Numbered from the stretch's first letter, positions 11,291-22,954 are shown. The stretch is DNA of 64,000 nucleotides from Zygnema cylindricum (GCA_037447655.1 JBBHKE010001093.1:32563-96562), one strand, 5' to 3'. Translations and numbers: made by a program. Notes: generated by a model from the letters alone, not told the origin.

Positions 11291-11625
11291 TTAACACATC
11301 AATAAGTTTCACTTGCTTGAAGTAAGACTTAACCAAATCTGCCCAATACAGATATTCACGTCCATCAAAGACCGGAATTCGTGAAGGCGGGCCCGTGACC
11401 TGTTGAATTTCCGTACGTCCACGAAGGACATACTGACGCATTCTCCCAAGTGACGACGCGTGTCCCAAGTGTGAATGAACCGTGAACTCCGAACTTCACT
11501 GTCACACTAAGTTTGGTAAGTACTGAACCGAACTCAACCAAAAATAGCTTAAGTCTTGAACATCTCTCTCTCCCTCGCAGCTGAAACATATTGAGGACTA
11601 AAGCTTTCTAAAAACAACAACTACT
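11291..11625 (-). mobile_element. Fragment of a third Copia family (LTR-C end plus gag start)
   Basis: In the minus reading, EIQQVTGPPSRIPVFDG followed by REYLYWADLVKSYF is the same Gag opening as in Copia-A and Copia-B (QVIGPPSRVPIFDG). It begins at an LTR-like boundary (TTCAACA then GGTCACGG). Upstream, 11400-11625 resembles an LTR end but matches neither LTR-A nor LTR-B closely. It splits Gypsy RT (ending FIPEFSS) from RNase H, and 60 or more Gypsy residues are lost. Confidence 0.6.
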
Positions 11626-12480
11626 GAACTCGGGGATAAACCGCCGAGAGTAGTTGGCCAGACCCAGAAAGGTGCGAAGGGCAGAGATGTCCTGCGGTGG
11701 GGGAAGAGCGTCAAGAGCTGCCACTTTGACCATGTGGGGACCCACACTCCCGGGAGTCACCTCATGTCGGAGGTAAAGTATTTTTTGTACCCCAAAAATA
11801 CCTTTGCCCGGGTGACATTTCAAGCCCGCGGCTTGGAGTGCCCGGAGAACGATTTGTACATGGTCTAGATTTTTCTCAAAAGTCTTTGAGAAGATGATAA
11901 CATCATCAATATAGAAACAAGCATAATCGATTCCTCGGAGCGCTTCGTCCATTGCTCGTTGGAATTCGGCCGGTGCATTCTTAAGCCAGAAAGGCATGTT
12001 AATCCATTCATAAATTCTAAAACCTGCCCAAAATGCAGTTCTCTGCATGTGCTTGGTTCCATGGCAATCTGGTGGAAACCATTATTCATGTCCAGAGTAG
12101 AGTAGATAGTGGCGTCAGCAAGAGAGTCAAATATCTCTTCCGGGATTGGCATCGGATACGGGTGAGAGATGGTGGTTGTGTTCAGCATGCAATAATCTCC
12201 ACAAATCCGGAAATCTAAAGTTTTCCCGGACGAGTCTTTCTTGGGAGGGAGAACTGTCGGGGAAGCAAACCCATAAAGTCCTGTACTTTCCTACACCAAT
12301 CGGGCTTCCACCAAAGTCTGGACTTTAGCCGTGATGAATTCGTTTTCCTTCAAACTGAGAGGATACTGCTTTTGCCTTACAGTTGCTGTCTCGTCGATCA
12401 AATTGATTCGAAAAGGTGTTCCTTTGTAAATACCGACATGTGTTTCTGACCATGAGAACACCTGCTTGTTTTTGGCCAAT
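11626..12480 (-). pseudogene. Gypsy reverse transcriptase, degenerate
   Basis: In order: fingers (FRINLIDETATVRQKQYPL, 12410-12350), then VLPPKKDSSGKTLDFRICGDY (about 12270-12200), then the palm with Asp motif A in YSTLDMNNGFHQI (about 12110-12060), NMPFWLKNAPAEFQRAMDEA, the catalytic FYIDDVIIFS (about 11910), and GVQKILYLRHEVT with YSRRFIPEFS at the thumb. The catalytic YIDD is retained, but at least two frame changes break the chain (about 12290 and about 12050). Confidence 0.88.
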
Positions 12481-14155
12481 AGCTGGGAGAGCCGCGCCTT
12501 CTACTAAGGATCTAACTGCTCTCCTAGTGGCCAATCTATTTTCCCAGGCTCTATAGCAACCCAAGACTCCGGTGGTCTACCACAGAGGTTAATGTCGAAT
12601 TCCAATCCGACTGGTTAATCTGCCTCTACACTTCTGGCTAGGATACTAGTGCTAACAACTTCCGCTAGGTTGTCGCCATCTAAGCGGACGCCCCCCCCCA
12701 CTAGGTAACCATGCGGTAATAAAATATGAATTTTTCTTCTCCTTTCTCTCCCCTCCTCAAGCTATATAGTTGCTTGCATCGCTAACAAATAAGGAGCTTC
12801 AAGGTAAACAACCGCTGATTACGAGGATTTGAGACTAGAAAAGGCGAGTGCATGCTTGAGTACCCAATTGATCAAATTCAAATCCATACTCTGCCCAATT
12901 AGGCTGCACCTCTGAAGGTCTGAAATACCTGGTGCTGCCGTGGTGCCTTTATGAAATCCCATCGCTTCTTCCCGTTTTGCAATTGTTGGTGTTGTCCAGA
13001 TTCCCGCCTTATTCTCAAAAATCATTCCCGTTAGTCCTTTCCGATAAGCGTGACTGTGAGGGAAAGAAACCAAAGTCGGGAGTGCTTTCTGTGGTAATCT
13101 TCGTTTGTTGCACCGAAAGAAAGGAGAGCTGTTTGGTCGCATCACAGGGTGGCCATCATGCATTCTTCAAGTATTTGCTGCACCGAATTTTGCGGGTCGG
13201 GAATTTGCTTGTCCAATAGTTGTCGCAGTATTGGAAGTGGGATCATATTGGTCGAATATGCCCTTACTCTGTGTGCACGGGATCCCATCTGTGCGGCGTC
13301 GAAAACCAAGGGAGCTCATAAAATCCAGGTTACATAATTCTAGTTGTCCGCAACCTGTTTCCTTTTATCATCTCCCGGGTTGACATTTTCTAGAACGTAC
13401 CCCACCGGTGTGTTTTGGAGTTGTTGAAGCCACGTGATTAATTTGATCTTCCGGTGAAATGTTCCACTTCTAGGGTCCTGATGCCTTTTTTCTTGTCCCG
13501 CTAGGGAGTATCCCTAACAAGGTCAGCCTGCCAACACCAAATCCACTCTTCCCAAACTGGGTAGATGTTGCGCCATGATGTTTTCTACATTTTGAAGAAT
13601 ACTTCGGTGAGCTTTGGAAAAGGCTGTCAGTGGAAGCTGTTGAGGATATAGGTGATGAATTTGATGGAGGCGGTGTTCGCTGACAACGCGCGCCTCGGGT
13701 GATATTTTCACGGCTGCGTAAGACTCCACCAGATATCCTGTTCTCAAAACCGTTTCCAAATCGGAACTAATTCCCAAAAATAGAGATAAAATATGCAGTT
13801 TTGAATCGGGGACTGCCAATGACACCACTTGTCGATTGTACTCCTCGTTACTGGACTTGGGTTTGGAAGCATTAGACAGTGGTGTAGAAACGGCTTCCTT
13901 TAATGTTAAGGCTGAAAATGCCTTAGCCACTCCTCGCCGGAGTTTTGCTACTTGCAATAATCTATTTTTATATTCCTTTTCCCACCGCTTGGAAATTGGG
14001 AATTGCTACATTTCTTTGGCGATATCTGTAGAAGTGCCAAACAGTTCCGTCGGAGATGATGTAGTGTACACCGGGTAGCAACTAAACACTGGGACATTTG
14101 TCTTCCTCGGGTTCCATAAATCCAAAGGAACCACCACTTTGGTTCTTTCCGGATT
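12481..14155 (-). pseudogene. Gypsy linker between protease and RT, degenerate
   Basis: A 144-residue minus frame (13957-13523) and shorter ones lie between protease and RT. I recognise no domain. Its position suggests the spacer typical of the protease-RT junction, possibly including inserted or rearranged DNA at 12580-13520. No independent gene is supported. Confidence 0.45.
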
Positions 14156-14659
14156 TTAGGGGTCCCGAACAGTACATTGTTCCTTCCACACGCTCAAACT
14201 CATATTGAGCCGGGTCGAAGTGGCCATTCCCAACAGAATTTTGAATTGAGTCCTTTCCACCACCAAGAAGGGAAGCTCAATTTTTACCCGTTGGCCTCCG
14301 TCATTAGAAAACTCGATTTCCATGGCCTTGATTATTCCATGGACTGGTTGACAGCCGCTGCTTACGGTGCTTAAGCAGATATTGCTTGGGCAGATTTCGG
14401 GCCGTAGTTCCTCGGGCATTTTCTGCAAAGCGGAGGTGGTGATGAGGTTGGGGAGCGCTCCGGTGTCGACCACAACGTCCTGGTATCCCCTGTACTTGTT
14501 GAGCTTGAAGTTCTTGGTTCGATTCTGTATAACAACCACTGATAAGGCTTTGTAGTCCCTATCCACTATAGGGGTTTTCGGATCGGTGGACAAAAAGACT
14601 GCGGTTGGCGGAGTGGTCCTGTCGACTCCTCCCTTTCGAGAGTGGATCTCCTTTCCCAA
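14156..14659 (-). pseudogene. Gypsy aspartic protease region
   Basis: A 167-residue open frame. It contains NKYRGYQDVVVDTGALPNL, a retropepsin active site (DTGA), then a hydrophobic β-strand pattern and LPFLVVERTQFKILLGMAT, matching the conserved second half (ILLG). In the intact element this would cleave the Gag-Pol polyprotein in the particle. The frame is uninterrupted here but isolated from neighbouring domains by frame changes. Confidence 0.8.
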
Positions 14660-14662
14660 TGC

Positions 14663-15225
14663 CTAAATGAGGATTTTTTTGGGCAGGTTGTGGGACCATG
14701 CTAGAGTCTTCACGTGTGTGAAGGCATATGGCATGAGGTGTCGGACTAGCATGATAGTCGGTTTGGAGGAAGGAAGTATTATTTTCAGTGAAGATGGGGA
14801 TGAGTTCCGTTCGTGCAGATCCTGATCTTGTCCGTCTTTCTCACTCTCGGAGCCGGAATCTGGGATTGAAGGTGTTTGGGGAGTGTCATTCTCCCGGCGT
14901 TCAGCCATATATTTCTCAAACCAGTCCCGATTGTCCTTTTTCTCTCGTTCCAGTGACTCCTTCTCTCGCTGCTGTTTCTTCTTCTGGTAATTTTCGAAAC
15001 CAGGAGGCAATTTAGGTTTGGGAGGAAGAGATGGTGGGTGATTCGGTTTGATTCCTAAGCCGATGTCGTTGTTCAGTATTAGTGCCTTTGGAGTAAATGA
15101 CAAAGGCCCTGTAGCTTTCCGGTTGTGATCCCTCTAACCCATTTCCTGCCTGTCTTGTCTTTGCATCGAGGTGGAATTGCGGAGTTGGCGGCGGCTGTCT
15201 CCCACCCCAACATTCTAAGCTCCAT
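14663..15225 (-). pseudogene. Gypsy Gag-protease linker, charged
   Basis: A 146-residue minus frame (15103-14663) with PSLPPKPKLPPGFENY, followed by a Lys/Glu-rich stretch (QKKKQQREKESLEREKKD) likely to form a coiled coil, and an acidic serine-rich tail. Position and composition suit the spacer between the Gag zinc knuckles and the protease. Confidence 0.55.
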
Positions 15226-16113
15226 TCATGAAGGTTTGGGCATGGTGGGCATTTGGGTGTTCCAAATCCCAGTCCAATAAGACGTCATCGTTGGCACCCG
15301 ATGTGCCTTGAAGCTCAAGCTCCGCGAGCTCCTATAACAAGTCCTGTTTGTGCTTTTGAGTTGTTGTGCATCTATGAGAGGAGCAAGCCGGGCAGAAGAT
15401 CCCAAGCGGAGGGCAGCCAACTCTGCAACCATTACGGCCAGCTGCTGACTCTGTTGCTGTATGATGATCTCCGGCGTAAGCCTGGCCGGAGCAGTCGGGA
15501 CTCGCTCAAGTCTTTGCGGCGTGGATATGAGTTGGCGCCCCCAGTGGTAAAGAAGTTGGAGTGGGAGAGGGTTAACGATTGTTTCTCTTTCTCCAATAAA
15601 CAAAGCAAATTGCATCATTTCCTTGGGTACTCCATTTTTCCGGCAACATTGCCCTTCCTTGTGCCCCAAAAATCCACAAGCTTCGCACTTCGCGCCCTCC
15701 GTGGTATATTTACTCCGGATCTCGTTGGAGATTTGAGCGTCATCAAACTTTGGAAGTTTGATTTTCCGCAAGTGTGATTAGGACATCTTAGAGGTTTCGC
15801 TCCGTAGGGTTGGACGATAAGTATCCTTGGTTATCGGTGTCTTGTCCTCTCCCCTCCCTCCCTTGAGCTTTTTTTGTTGTTTCAAGGTCCTTTCTGCACA
15901 TTCCTTTTCCCATTCCTTCATCTGTAGTGCCAGCTCAGGTTTCAGTCTCCGGGTGCAGTGCTTCCATCCATGACCTGGTTCTTGACAATCCATGCAATTA
16001 TAGAGAAACACTCGCTCGTCTGCTCCCATTGCTGGTTCTGACCCGCTCTCAGCCAATTGCTTCCCTTTTAGCTTGCGCAAAGCGTGAAGTTCAGTTTGTT
16101 CCTCCTCACTCAT
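15226..16113 (-). pseudogene. Gypsy Gag C-terminal region with two CCHC knuckles
   Basis: Two separate frames each carry a zinc knuckle. CMDCQEPGHGWKHC (about 15990-15950) lies in the 111-residue frame 16113-15778, and CEACGFLGHKEGQC (about 15690-15650) lies in the 181-residue frame 15771-15226. The knuckles bind RNA in Gag. The upstream frame ends in a charged Lys/Arg stretch. A frame change near 15775 separates them. Confidence 0.8.
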
Positions 16114-16555
16114 AGAGGTTTCTTGGCAAATCCTGCAAAATTTGCGCGGGTCTTGCCTGTCACGGCCTTCTCCTTTGCCTCACTGTGGACAAAGTGGTTT
16201 TATAATTTCATCGCCACCACTGAGATTTCCTAGGTGGAGGGATTGAGGTCCTGAATTGCCTGTCCGGCAATCCAGTTATCTAGAGCAGTCTGCCCTCTCG
16301 GTCCGAATGAACTACGGACAGCGATAAAGTATTTAGTTTTCATTGCCGAAGGTCAATCGTGGACAATTTCGTTTTCTGACAAAGGCTTGAATGTCGGTTG
16401 AAGAGAGTCTGGAGAGTCTCGTTATTCAAGCATCAAAATTCCGTGAATTCCTTGATTGCTGACTCGTTCCTCTCTGTGTAGAAAAGTCTCCAGATGTTCA
16501 ACAGAGTGGTACGAGGGTTGGGATTAGCAACCATGCGAGTTGCTGCCTGGGCTGC

Positions 16556-17466
16556 CTAAGGGTTGGGAATAGCAACCATGCGAATTGCTGCTTGGGCTGC
16601 CTGAATGGCTTGCAGCTGGCTAACATAGGCACTTTCTTGTGCCTGCAGTTTCATGTCTTGTGTGAAGGCAGCGGTTACAGGGGTTGCACCCGCTGCCGCT
16701 AAGTCAGCCTCCGCTTGCAAGACTCCCGCATCAAGGGTTTGATCGGAGATCTTGATGCTAAGAGCCATCAAAAGGATTGACACTCCTTGTAATCTGCCAA
16801 CGCCCCTCTAGAAAGGTAGTTGACCATCATGGGGAAGAGGGTTGTCTCGAAGTCATCCGGAATGGCTCCTCCCCTGTATTTATTGATTTCGGATTGTGTG
16901 AAAGATTTCCACAACAACTCGAAGTCTGAAAATGCGATCCCCGAGCTATCTCCTGTAAAGATCCGGATGTCCCCCATTTTCTTTTCTTCCTCTATAGAAT
17001 TGGTGAAATGTGAAGAGGAAGGCCCGGTTGGACTGACAAACTGAGCCGGGGAGAGGACTTATGTATCCTCTTCCTCGGGAGCGGAACCGTGTCCTCCTCC
17101 GGAAGCAGGTGTTGCTCCAATAGGTATGGATCCTCCTCCCAAAGAGGAAGTACCAGCACCGGAAAGGATTGTTGGAGGAAGGATATTCCCCACTACTCCT
17201 CTATATCCAGGAGAGTATTTTTCTCCCCGGAGAACTTGATCCACCGATGGGATGTGGAGGCGAGGTCGAGGTCCTTGGGGAAGGGTTGGTGGTGGAGAAG
17301 GGGATGACTGGATGCTCTGAGAAAAAGGTGTCTGACTCTTGAAAGATGTCTGTCTCCTTGGTTGCCTTCGGCAGGTCTCGGGAGGAGGAGTTTCTGAGCT
17401 GGAAGATGGGGAGCGTCTGTGAGGAGGTGAGAAAGCAGGGACGTGCTTGTAAGGTAAAACAGGGAG
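16556..17466 (-). pseudogene. Gypsy Gag middle region
   Basis: Minus frames 16977-16768 and 16783-16556 overlap at a frame change. The first contains FSDFELLWKSFTQSEINKYRGG and FPMMVNYLSRG. The second is Ala/Gln-rich (LQAIQAAQAAIR). 17059-17466 reads as Gly/Pro/Ser-rich. This fits a plant Gypsy Gag capsid region, though no single motif is diagnostic. Assignment rests on collinearity with the downstream zinc knuckles. Confidence 0.55.
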
Positions 17467-18658
17467 TGTTGAAATTTAAGTAATTTCTAGGTCTAGAGAT
17501 TGTAAAATAAAAAGGCAAAAAGGGGACACTGACAACCTACCTCTAACTCTTCACTCAAGTCCCCACACTTGTCGCAGTCACTGAAGACTTGAAGAGGAGT
17601 TAGATCAATGGCTGCCTAGGCTGTCCAAAGTGGACAGGAAGGCAATTCTTAATAGAGTTATCTAAAAGGAGTGACGGACCCAAGATTTGATCTTGATACC
17701 TGCCATCTGTCAAACTAGCCGTTCGCTTTAACCAACAAGTCTAAATACAGTGCTAGAGTACAATAGGATTGACAGATATTTATATTTGTACACGTAGTCT
17801 AGTTCATCTAACGGAAATAGATACGTAATGCATAGATACAGTTTTGTATAGTACGGAGTACGATTTAATGTATTGTATGAAATGGATACCGCGCATTTGT
17901 TTCGAACGCGAAACAAATATCGCATGTATATTTTCAACGTCTACAATTATATCCGGTTTGATCGGACGGCCACGATAGGCACCGCGATCACGGATTATGT
18001 ACTTTTGGCGTTTTTCAGTCATCGCCACGTCATATGACACGTGGCGCGACAATGTTGGATTGCGGTGACTCCGGAGATTGCGGTAACAAATCCGGCTATG
18101 ACACGTGTCGACATTTTGGCCATGTTGTACAATGGCCGTACAGAAAGTACACCGGCACCTGTACTTTTCTGTACGACACACTAATTTGATTGGTGCCGTA
18201 CTTCAGTAGATAGAGTTTTAGAGAGGGAATAGGACTTAGAAAATTTTGGGGAAGTAGTTGTCTCTCCCAGAGAGCACCTTGTATAAATGGCAAACTTTGG
18301 CCAGCCATAACTATCAATTTACTTGACCATTTTCAGTAATTCTTTTTGCTACGAACTCAGGGGAGTCCAAGCTGCACAGGAGTGTAGTCAGTCAGAGTTT
18401 TTTGTTTGCCAGGGTGGCGGTATTTCTAAGGGAAAGTGAAAGTGGGTGAATGTGTCCAAATGTCATATTCTAACTTTGCATTCTGTGGTGGAACTAACCA
18501 CACAGAAAGTGTTATTTCACAGGGGTGAATCTATATTTGGGTTCTGATTGTCAAGGGGTCAGTCATTTCGGTTTATATCAACTTGGAGTCGGCACTATCT
18601 AGATAAGCTTCTTTTGGATCTACTTACTCTGAGGGCCAATGGAGGTCTCAGAGTTTCA
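17467..18658 (+). repeat. Solo LTR-B inserted in the Gypsy gag region
   Basis: An LTR of about 1.19 kb, plus orientation. It starts TGTTGAAATTTAAGTAATTT and ends GGTCTCAGAGTTTCA. It is the same subfamily as LTR Y (39642-40598 plus 55041-55255), whose far end is its exact complement. Flanking pentamers GGGAG and GTTTG do not match, so the target duplication has decayed or one end has been lost. Gypsy gag-like sequence continues on both sides. Confidence 0.8.
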
Positions 18659-20287
18659 GTTTGCTTCGGAGACCCACGGACTGCTGCAGCGGGTGAAACA
18701 GATGGTGAAGGGCAGTTCCTAGGCTTTGTAGCAGGACCCGGGGAGTGAGAGGAAGGAGGAGGAGGAGAAGATGGGAGATCTGGAGATTCTATGAGAGGTG
18801 GAGAAGGGGGTGTTGACGCCTCAATGGAATGTGAATCCTCTCGTTCGGTCGTAACTCCACCAAAGCCTCCACTACCGAAAACACCTCCACCGAGACGAAA
18901 GTTGGCTCTTTCCGGGGAACAGCATTAGACTCAGTAGGTAAATCTGCACCCAAACCCCTCTTGTTAGGTCCTATTGTTTCCGCCCCTTCCCGCTGAAGAT
19001 GAGGCTCTCGGCTAGGTCCCGAGGAAGGAACGTCAGGCTGTGTGCTTGCGAGAGGAGAAGTTCCCAGAGCTGGTGCTTCGACATGCGGCCCTGTCTCCGG
19101 TGTAAGAGGGGTCTGCCTGTTGAGAATCCCACTTGTCCTACGCTAAGCTTCCCGAAAAAGCATCAATTCCTTTTCCCATACCTTTCTCATTTCTACCTCC
19201 AAGGCCTCCCAATCTACGGTGGCAGGTCCGCCCCCCGCCGTAGGCTGTCCCTAGGATTTTAGAACCTCCACTAGTTCCTTAGCCTTTTCGACAACTTTGG
19301 TGAGATCCGATATCCCCATCCCCTGAATTTCGGGATCATTGGGTCAAGTCCGCCAACATCCCCCGGACAAATCTTCAAGTCCCGTACCCGGAACCTCTGG
19401 ATCAGTTGGTTCGGATCGCGAGAGCCCTCCGGCAGGGTGGTCACGAGGTGGTGTAGGAGTTGGTTTCTCGGTTGAGGCTGACACGAGAGTTGGGGACGTC
19501 TCCTATTTGGCAAGAGGTGTAAACCTCCCCTTGTTGTCACGGTGGTCAAACCTCTTTCCCCTCAATGGATCTTGTGCTTCCTTCTGGATACCCCATTCTC
19601 CTCTACGAGGCCGCGAAGAGGTATGCCCCCGGGAGGGTCTGCTAGCTGCGGTGTCTTGAGAAGAAGATGGGGGAGGGCGAGAATAGGGAGCTCTCTGTGA
19701 CCGGGCTTGCACCGACTGTAAAGAGCTGCTCTCCGAAGAACAACTCAAAATCTCCACCACCCCTCCCACGGGTCTAACCACTCTGACTCAATCTGTCCGA
19801 GCCACTCTCTGTTCCAACTCCTTCTTCACCTTGAGCTCATGGAGGTCGTGAAGGGCAAGGAGTTCCTTACGACCTGGGCGAGGTGGATCCGTCAAAACCG
19901 TGGGGTCAGTCTGGATCTCGGCTCGGAGAATTTTGGATCTGGTGTGAACCGCAACCTCCGGAAGAGGACCCAAATGGGGCTCCCTCTGTGCTTGACGCTT
20001 TGGCCAGGCCCTAGGAGACACTCGGTTACTTTCCTGGGCCTGAGCCTGGGATTCTTTCCTTTCCTCAGCATAGACCCTAGCGGCCTCCGCCAAGGAAGGG
20101 TAATGTTTGGGAGGCAGACGGGGAGGAGGAGGAGGAGAAGAAGCACCAGCCGGTTCCTTGGCCGGAGAATCAAAGACAATCTCTATGGGTTCATACTCCT
20201 CTGACCTTTGAGACTGTCCCTCCTGTACAAGCCGCTCCTGCCGACCCGCTCTCTAGATCCGTTATTCGGAGTCCCTCCTCCCGCCAT
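18659..20287 (-). pseudogene. Gypsy Gag N-terminal region, long and frameshifted
   Basis: From an ATG at 20287 the minus strand reads MAGGGTPNNGSRER. After a one-base shift it becomes a long Pro/Arg/Glu-rich chain: EEYEPIEIVFDSPAKEP, SSPPPPPRLPPKHYPSL, AEAARVYAEERKESQ, and HDLHELKVKKELEQRVA, a probable coiled coil at about 19830-19790. Further frames run to about 18660. It precedes the recognisable gag on the same strand with no other gene between. No database domain is recognised; it could be an unrelated captured ORF. Confidence 0.45.
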
Positions 20288-21573
20288 GATGTCAGAGGTA
20301 ACGAGAGAAAGAGAATTGAATGTCACTAGAGCTCACTTGCAAAAAGAGAGCTTCCAAATTTGAAGCTCCTATCCCCTCTAATCCAGGGGGCTTTTTTAGT
20401 ACTGTGCTTTGTCTACGGGAAGTCTATCGCACGTGTTACCTCAAAACCCACTGTCAGGGGGGTTTAAGTTTACTCCGGAAGAGTCACTCCAAAGCAAAGA
20501 GAACTTCAGACGAAGACAGAAATGCACTACCACGTAGATATATATAAATAAATATGATTGGCTTTCCAAATATAACAATATCACCTTGCCCAAGAAAAGA
20601 TAATAAAAGATAGAAAAGGTGAAATGTAGCGAATTAAGCTTAACATACCCTAGCAATCATGGATATCAATTAGAAAAAGGCGACCCCTCTCCCGATAGTA
20701 TCGTCAAAAGGTATGGTACTTCTGCAACCTTCGGTGTCCGCAACTCGGAACCGACCAAACTCTTCTCAGTTCCAAACAGCAAAAAATCCAAAATCACCCA
20801 AAAGGAAGATAGTGCCAACTACCCGCCCGGAGTGTGATTTCCACAAAAGATAGATCCAAAACTAAGATGGCAATAGAGTCGAAACAACACAAAGATTATC
20901 CAAAAGAAGGTTTGTTGGAATTTCTGAGGGTTTTCACAGGAGACAGTACTGAAAAAGCAACCTGTCTCCTTCGACCCCAAGTGCCTAATACATCAAAGTT
21001 TGTCAAATTGCAGGTCCAAAAGTCAAAGCTATGTTATTAACCAATGAGCGGCAAGCAAGTGTAATGGAACTAACATGAGACAAAATAATCCGTACTACAC
21101 TAGGGGAAAAAAGTTTTGCTCCAGACAGCGGCTAGATCCGCGGCCGGAAGAAATTATTTGGTCCACTATTATAAGACAAAGTCCTGAAAAGGACAGTAAC
21201 TTGCCAGACTTTGACCTAACGTAATTAATGGACCAAAAGTCAGCTAAAACTGAAATAAATTGCTACTGACGGCTACCAGCATAATCTAAATGCAAATCCG
21301 AAAAGTTACGTGGCAATCCACAATGTACCCCCCACGGGGGCTGTTGGAAACTAGTCCAATGTAACGGAATTGCAATCTTTGAAACGGTAGAACTTTGTTG
21401 TCCGGCCTCCGTTAGGCGCCAAATAAAGTGCGTTCCACTCAGTCTAGGAAATACAAGGATCTCGTTCGGCTTGGTGCACTCACTCCTCCGTAAGTTGAAG
21501 ACCGTACAGGGTAAAAAGGGCCCAGAAATCCTTCGTGATATAAAGGTATGTCTGAAAAGCACATGAGCTTGAT
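20288..21573. other. Right end of the Gypsy-containing insertion, unresolved
   Basis: No repeat of 9114-9628 was found here, so this is not demonstrably the second LTR. A 151-residue minus frame (21718-21263) spans the inverted-repeat boundary. Only its first part (21718-21574) is shared with the left arm, so it is not a real gene. Short AT-rich frames only. Confidence 0.4.
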
Positions 21574-22140
21574 ACATGTACACAACAGCTTGTTTACAAA
21601 CACTACACAATGGCGTTTCGCCCAAATTGTTACAGTTGGTAATGTTGGTGGTAAAATCACAAAAGCCTCCTAATGGAACTTTGACCTTAGCGTTAATGTT
21701 TTGTTGGTGTTGAGACAAAATAGAGTTTATAACAACAATTATTTATTAACACTAATAATTTTTTCACACCATAAGCAATCGATGAGGGACTGATTCACGG
21801 TGTATAGTACAACATGAATCGCTAATAGTGTTAATAACACTTTAGTACATAAGGGCCGGTATTTCCTAGTAGTATTAGCGATTCACATTGTATTTTGCTT
21901 CAAGAGACATGCAAATGGTTCCCTCAACTGAATGTGATATTATATACGTAACAGATGGTTATCTGTTATTTATAAGACAAAAGAAGCGTCATCAAAGGTG
22001 TCGACACGAGAAAAAATGGAGATTACATGCAGACACGTGAAAGTACCCTCAGATTAGACTAGTATTAACGAGGGAAAATCGCGCGATGCTGTTTGCACAT
22101 GTTTAAACATTGACTATGTGAACACGAACTATAACACAGA
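21574..22140 (-). repeat. Right arm of the large inverted repeat, outer part
   Basis: It continues the arm after the 12.5-kb insertion. 21574-21800 matches 3737-3955 and 21785-22090 matches 2120-2370 plus 2750-2799, all inverted. The GGGAAAATCGCG…TATGTGAACA end near 22075-22135 has another copy near 56165-56225. It holds the empty site for the hAT-like MITE. Confidence 0.75.
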
Positions 22141-22954
22141 CCATAACGACTAAATTATAGGATCGTGTAGATAAATTATTGTAGCGTGTGTTAATTAGAG
22201 TTAATGTTTTGTTGGCTAAAGACCACAAAACTTAAAATAGAGCCTACAACACAATTTTCTTTATTCTATTGATAGATATTCACATTCACACCAATATCAA
22301 TTCCTTACCATTATTAGCGATTCACGTAGTCCGTTGTTAGTCACCAAATGGCTAGAGATGTCGATCGACGGTCTCGGCCGTACGATTTTCGTTCGATAGG
22401 ACGCGCAACTGAATTATGTTGGGCAAGTGGCGAAATAGTTGTATGCGCAAGATAATGAATTCGTTAGTTTCGCGAGATGTATCTTTTGGCATTGCATATA
22501 ATGCGTTCACGTGATGGGCGTCTAGGATTAACCCTTACTGGAACACAACAAATCATTTTTCGTATGCCGGTATGGGAAGGGTCTGTGAGATAGGCGTCTC
22601 CACGCGTCGAGTCACCCAACCGTGTAACGCTCATCAGGTTTAATCGCCATTGTAACGAAGGTCAAGCCTGTCGTATGTGATGAATGTATCCAATAACGAT
22701 ATTTCCTAGGTCGACTTCTTTGTTTATAGTAGTAAGAAATGCTCTTCGGTCCATGGCAATTTGGCTACTTCGACAATTTAATGGATAGAGTTTGCGAAGA
22801 GAGGAAGTTTGTATCCGTACATTGCTCATAGGCTACTACGGTACTACCGATTTCTTGTTCGTAGTCATGCGCATCGCATTGGAACTTGCCCATAGACGAT
22901 GCATATCGGCACGATGCAACCGATGTTCGATGCGATGCTGCTGACATGGTACAG
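22141..22954. other. Intergenic, no gene seen
   Basis: Contains isolated TACACCG/GATTCACG-type element ends (near 22315, 22970) but no complete element, coding frame or RNA gene that I can support. Confidence 0.5.

Larger units (their letters stand above)
9114..21573 (-). mobile_element. 12.5-kb insertion carrying a degenerate Ty3/Gypsy retrotransposon
   Basis: The block interrupts the right inverted-repeat arm. ACATGT flanks both sides (9108-9113, 21574-21579), and the uninterrupted left arm has a single near-identical ACACGT at 3949-3954. On the minus strand the Gypsy order is gag (20287 to about 15226), protease (about 14600), RT (12480-11620), RNase H (about 11300-11058), integrase (about 11000-10100) and a C-terminal piece (9820-9629). 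RT-RH-IN order identifies Ty3/Gypsy (Metaviridae). Frames are broken by stops and shifts. I could not match terminal LTRs to each other, so the outer parts (9114-9628, 20288-21573) may be diverged LTR/UTR or other insertions. Confidence 0.75.

Noticed and set aside
19339-20204. Plus-strand frames of 106 and 121 residues
   Set aside because: They are antisense to the proline- and arginine-rich Gypsy gag extension; GC-rich composition opens both strands.
21263-21718. 151-residue minus-strand frame with Cys residues (ETPLCSVCKQAVVYMY)
   Set aside because: It crosses the border of the 12.5-kb insertion. Only the first 45 or so codons match the other inverted-repeat arm, where the frame ends in a stop. 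A composite by chance.
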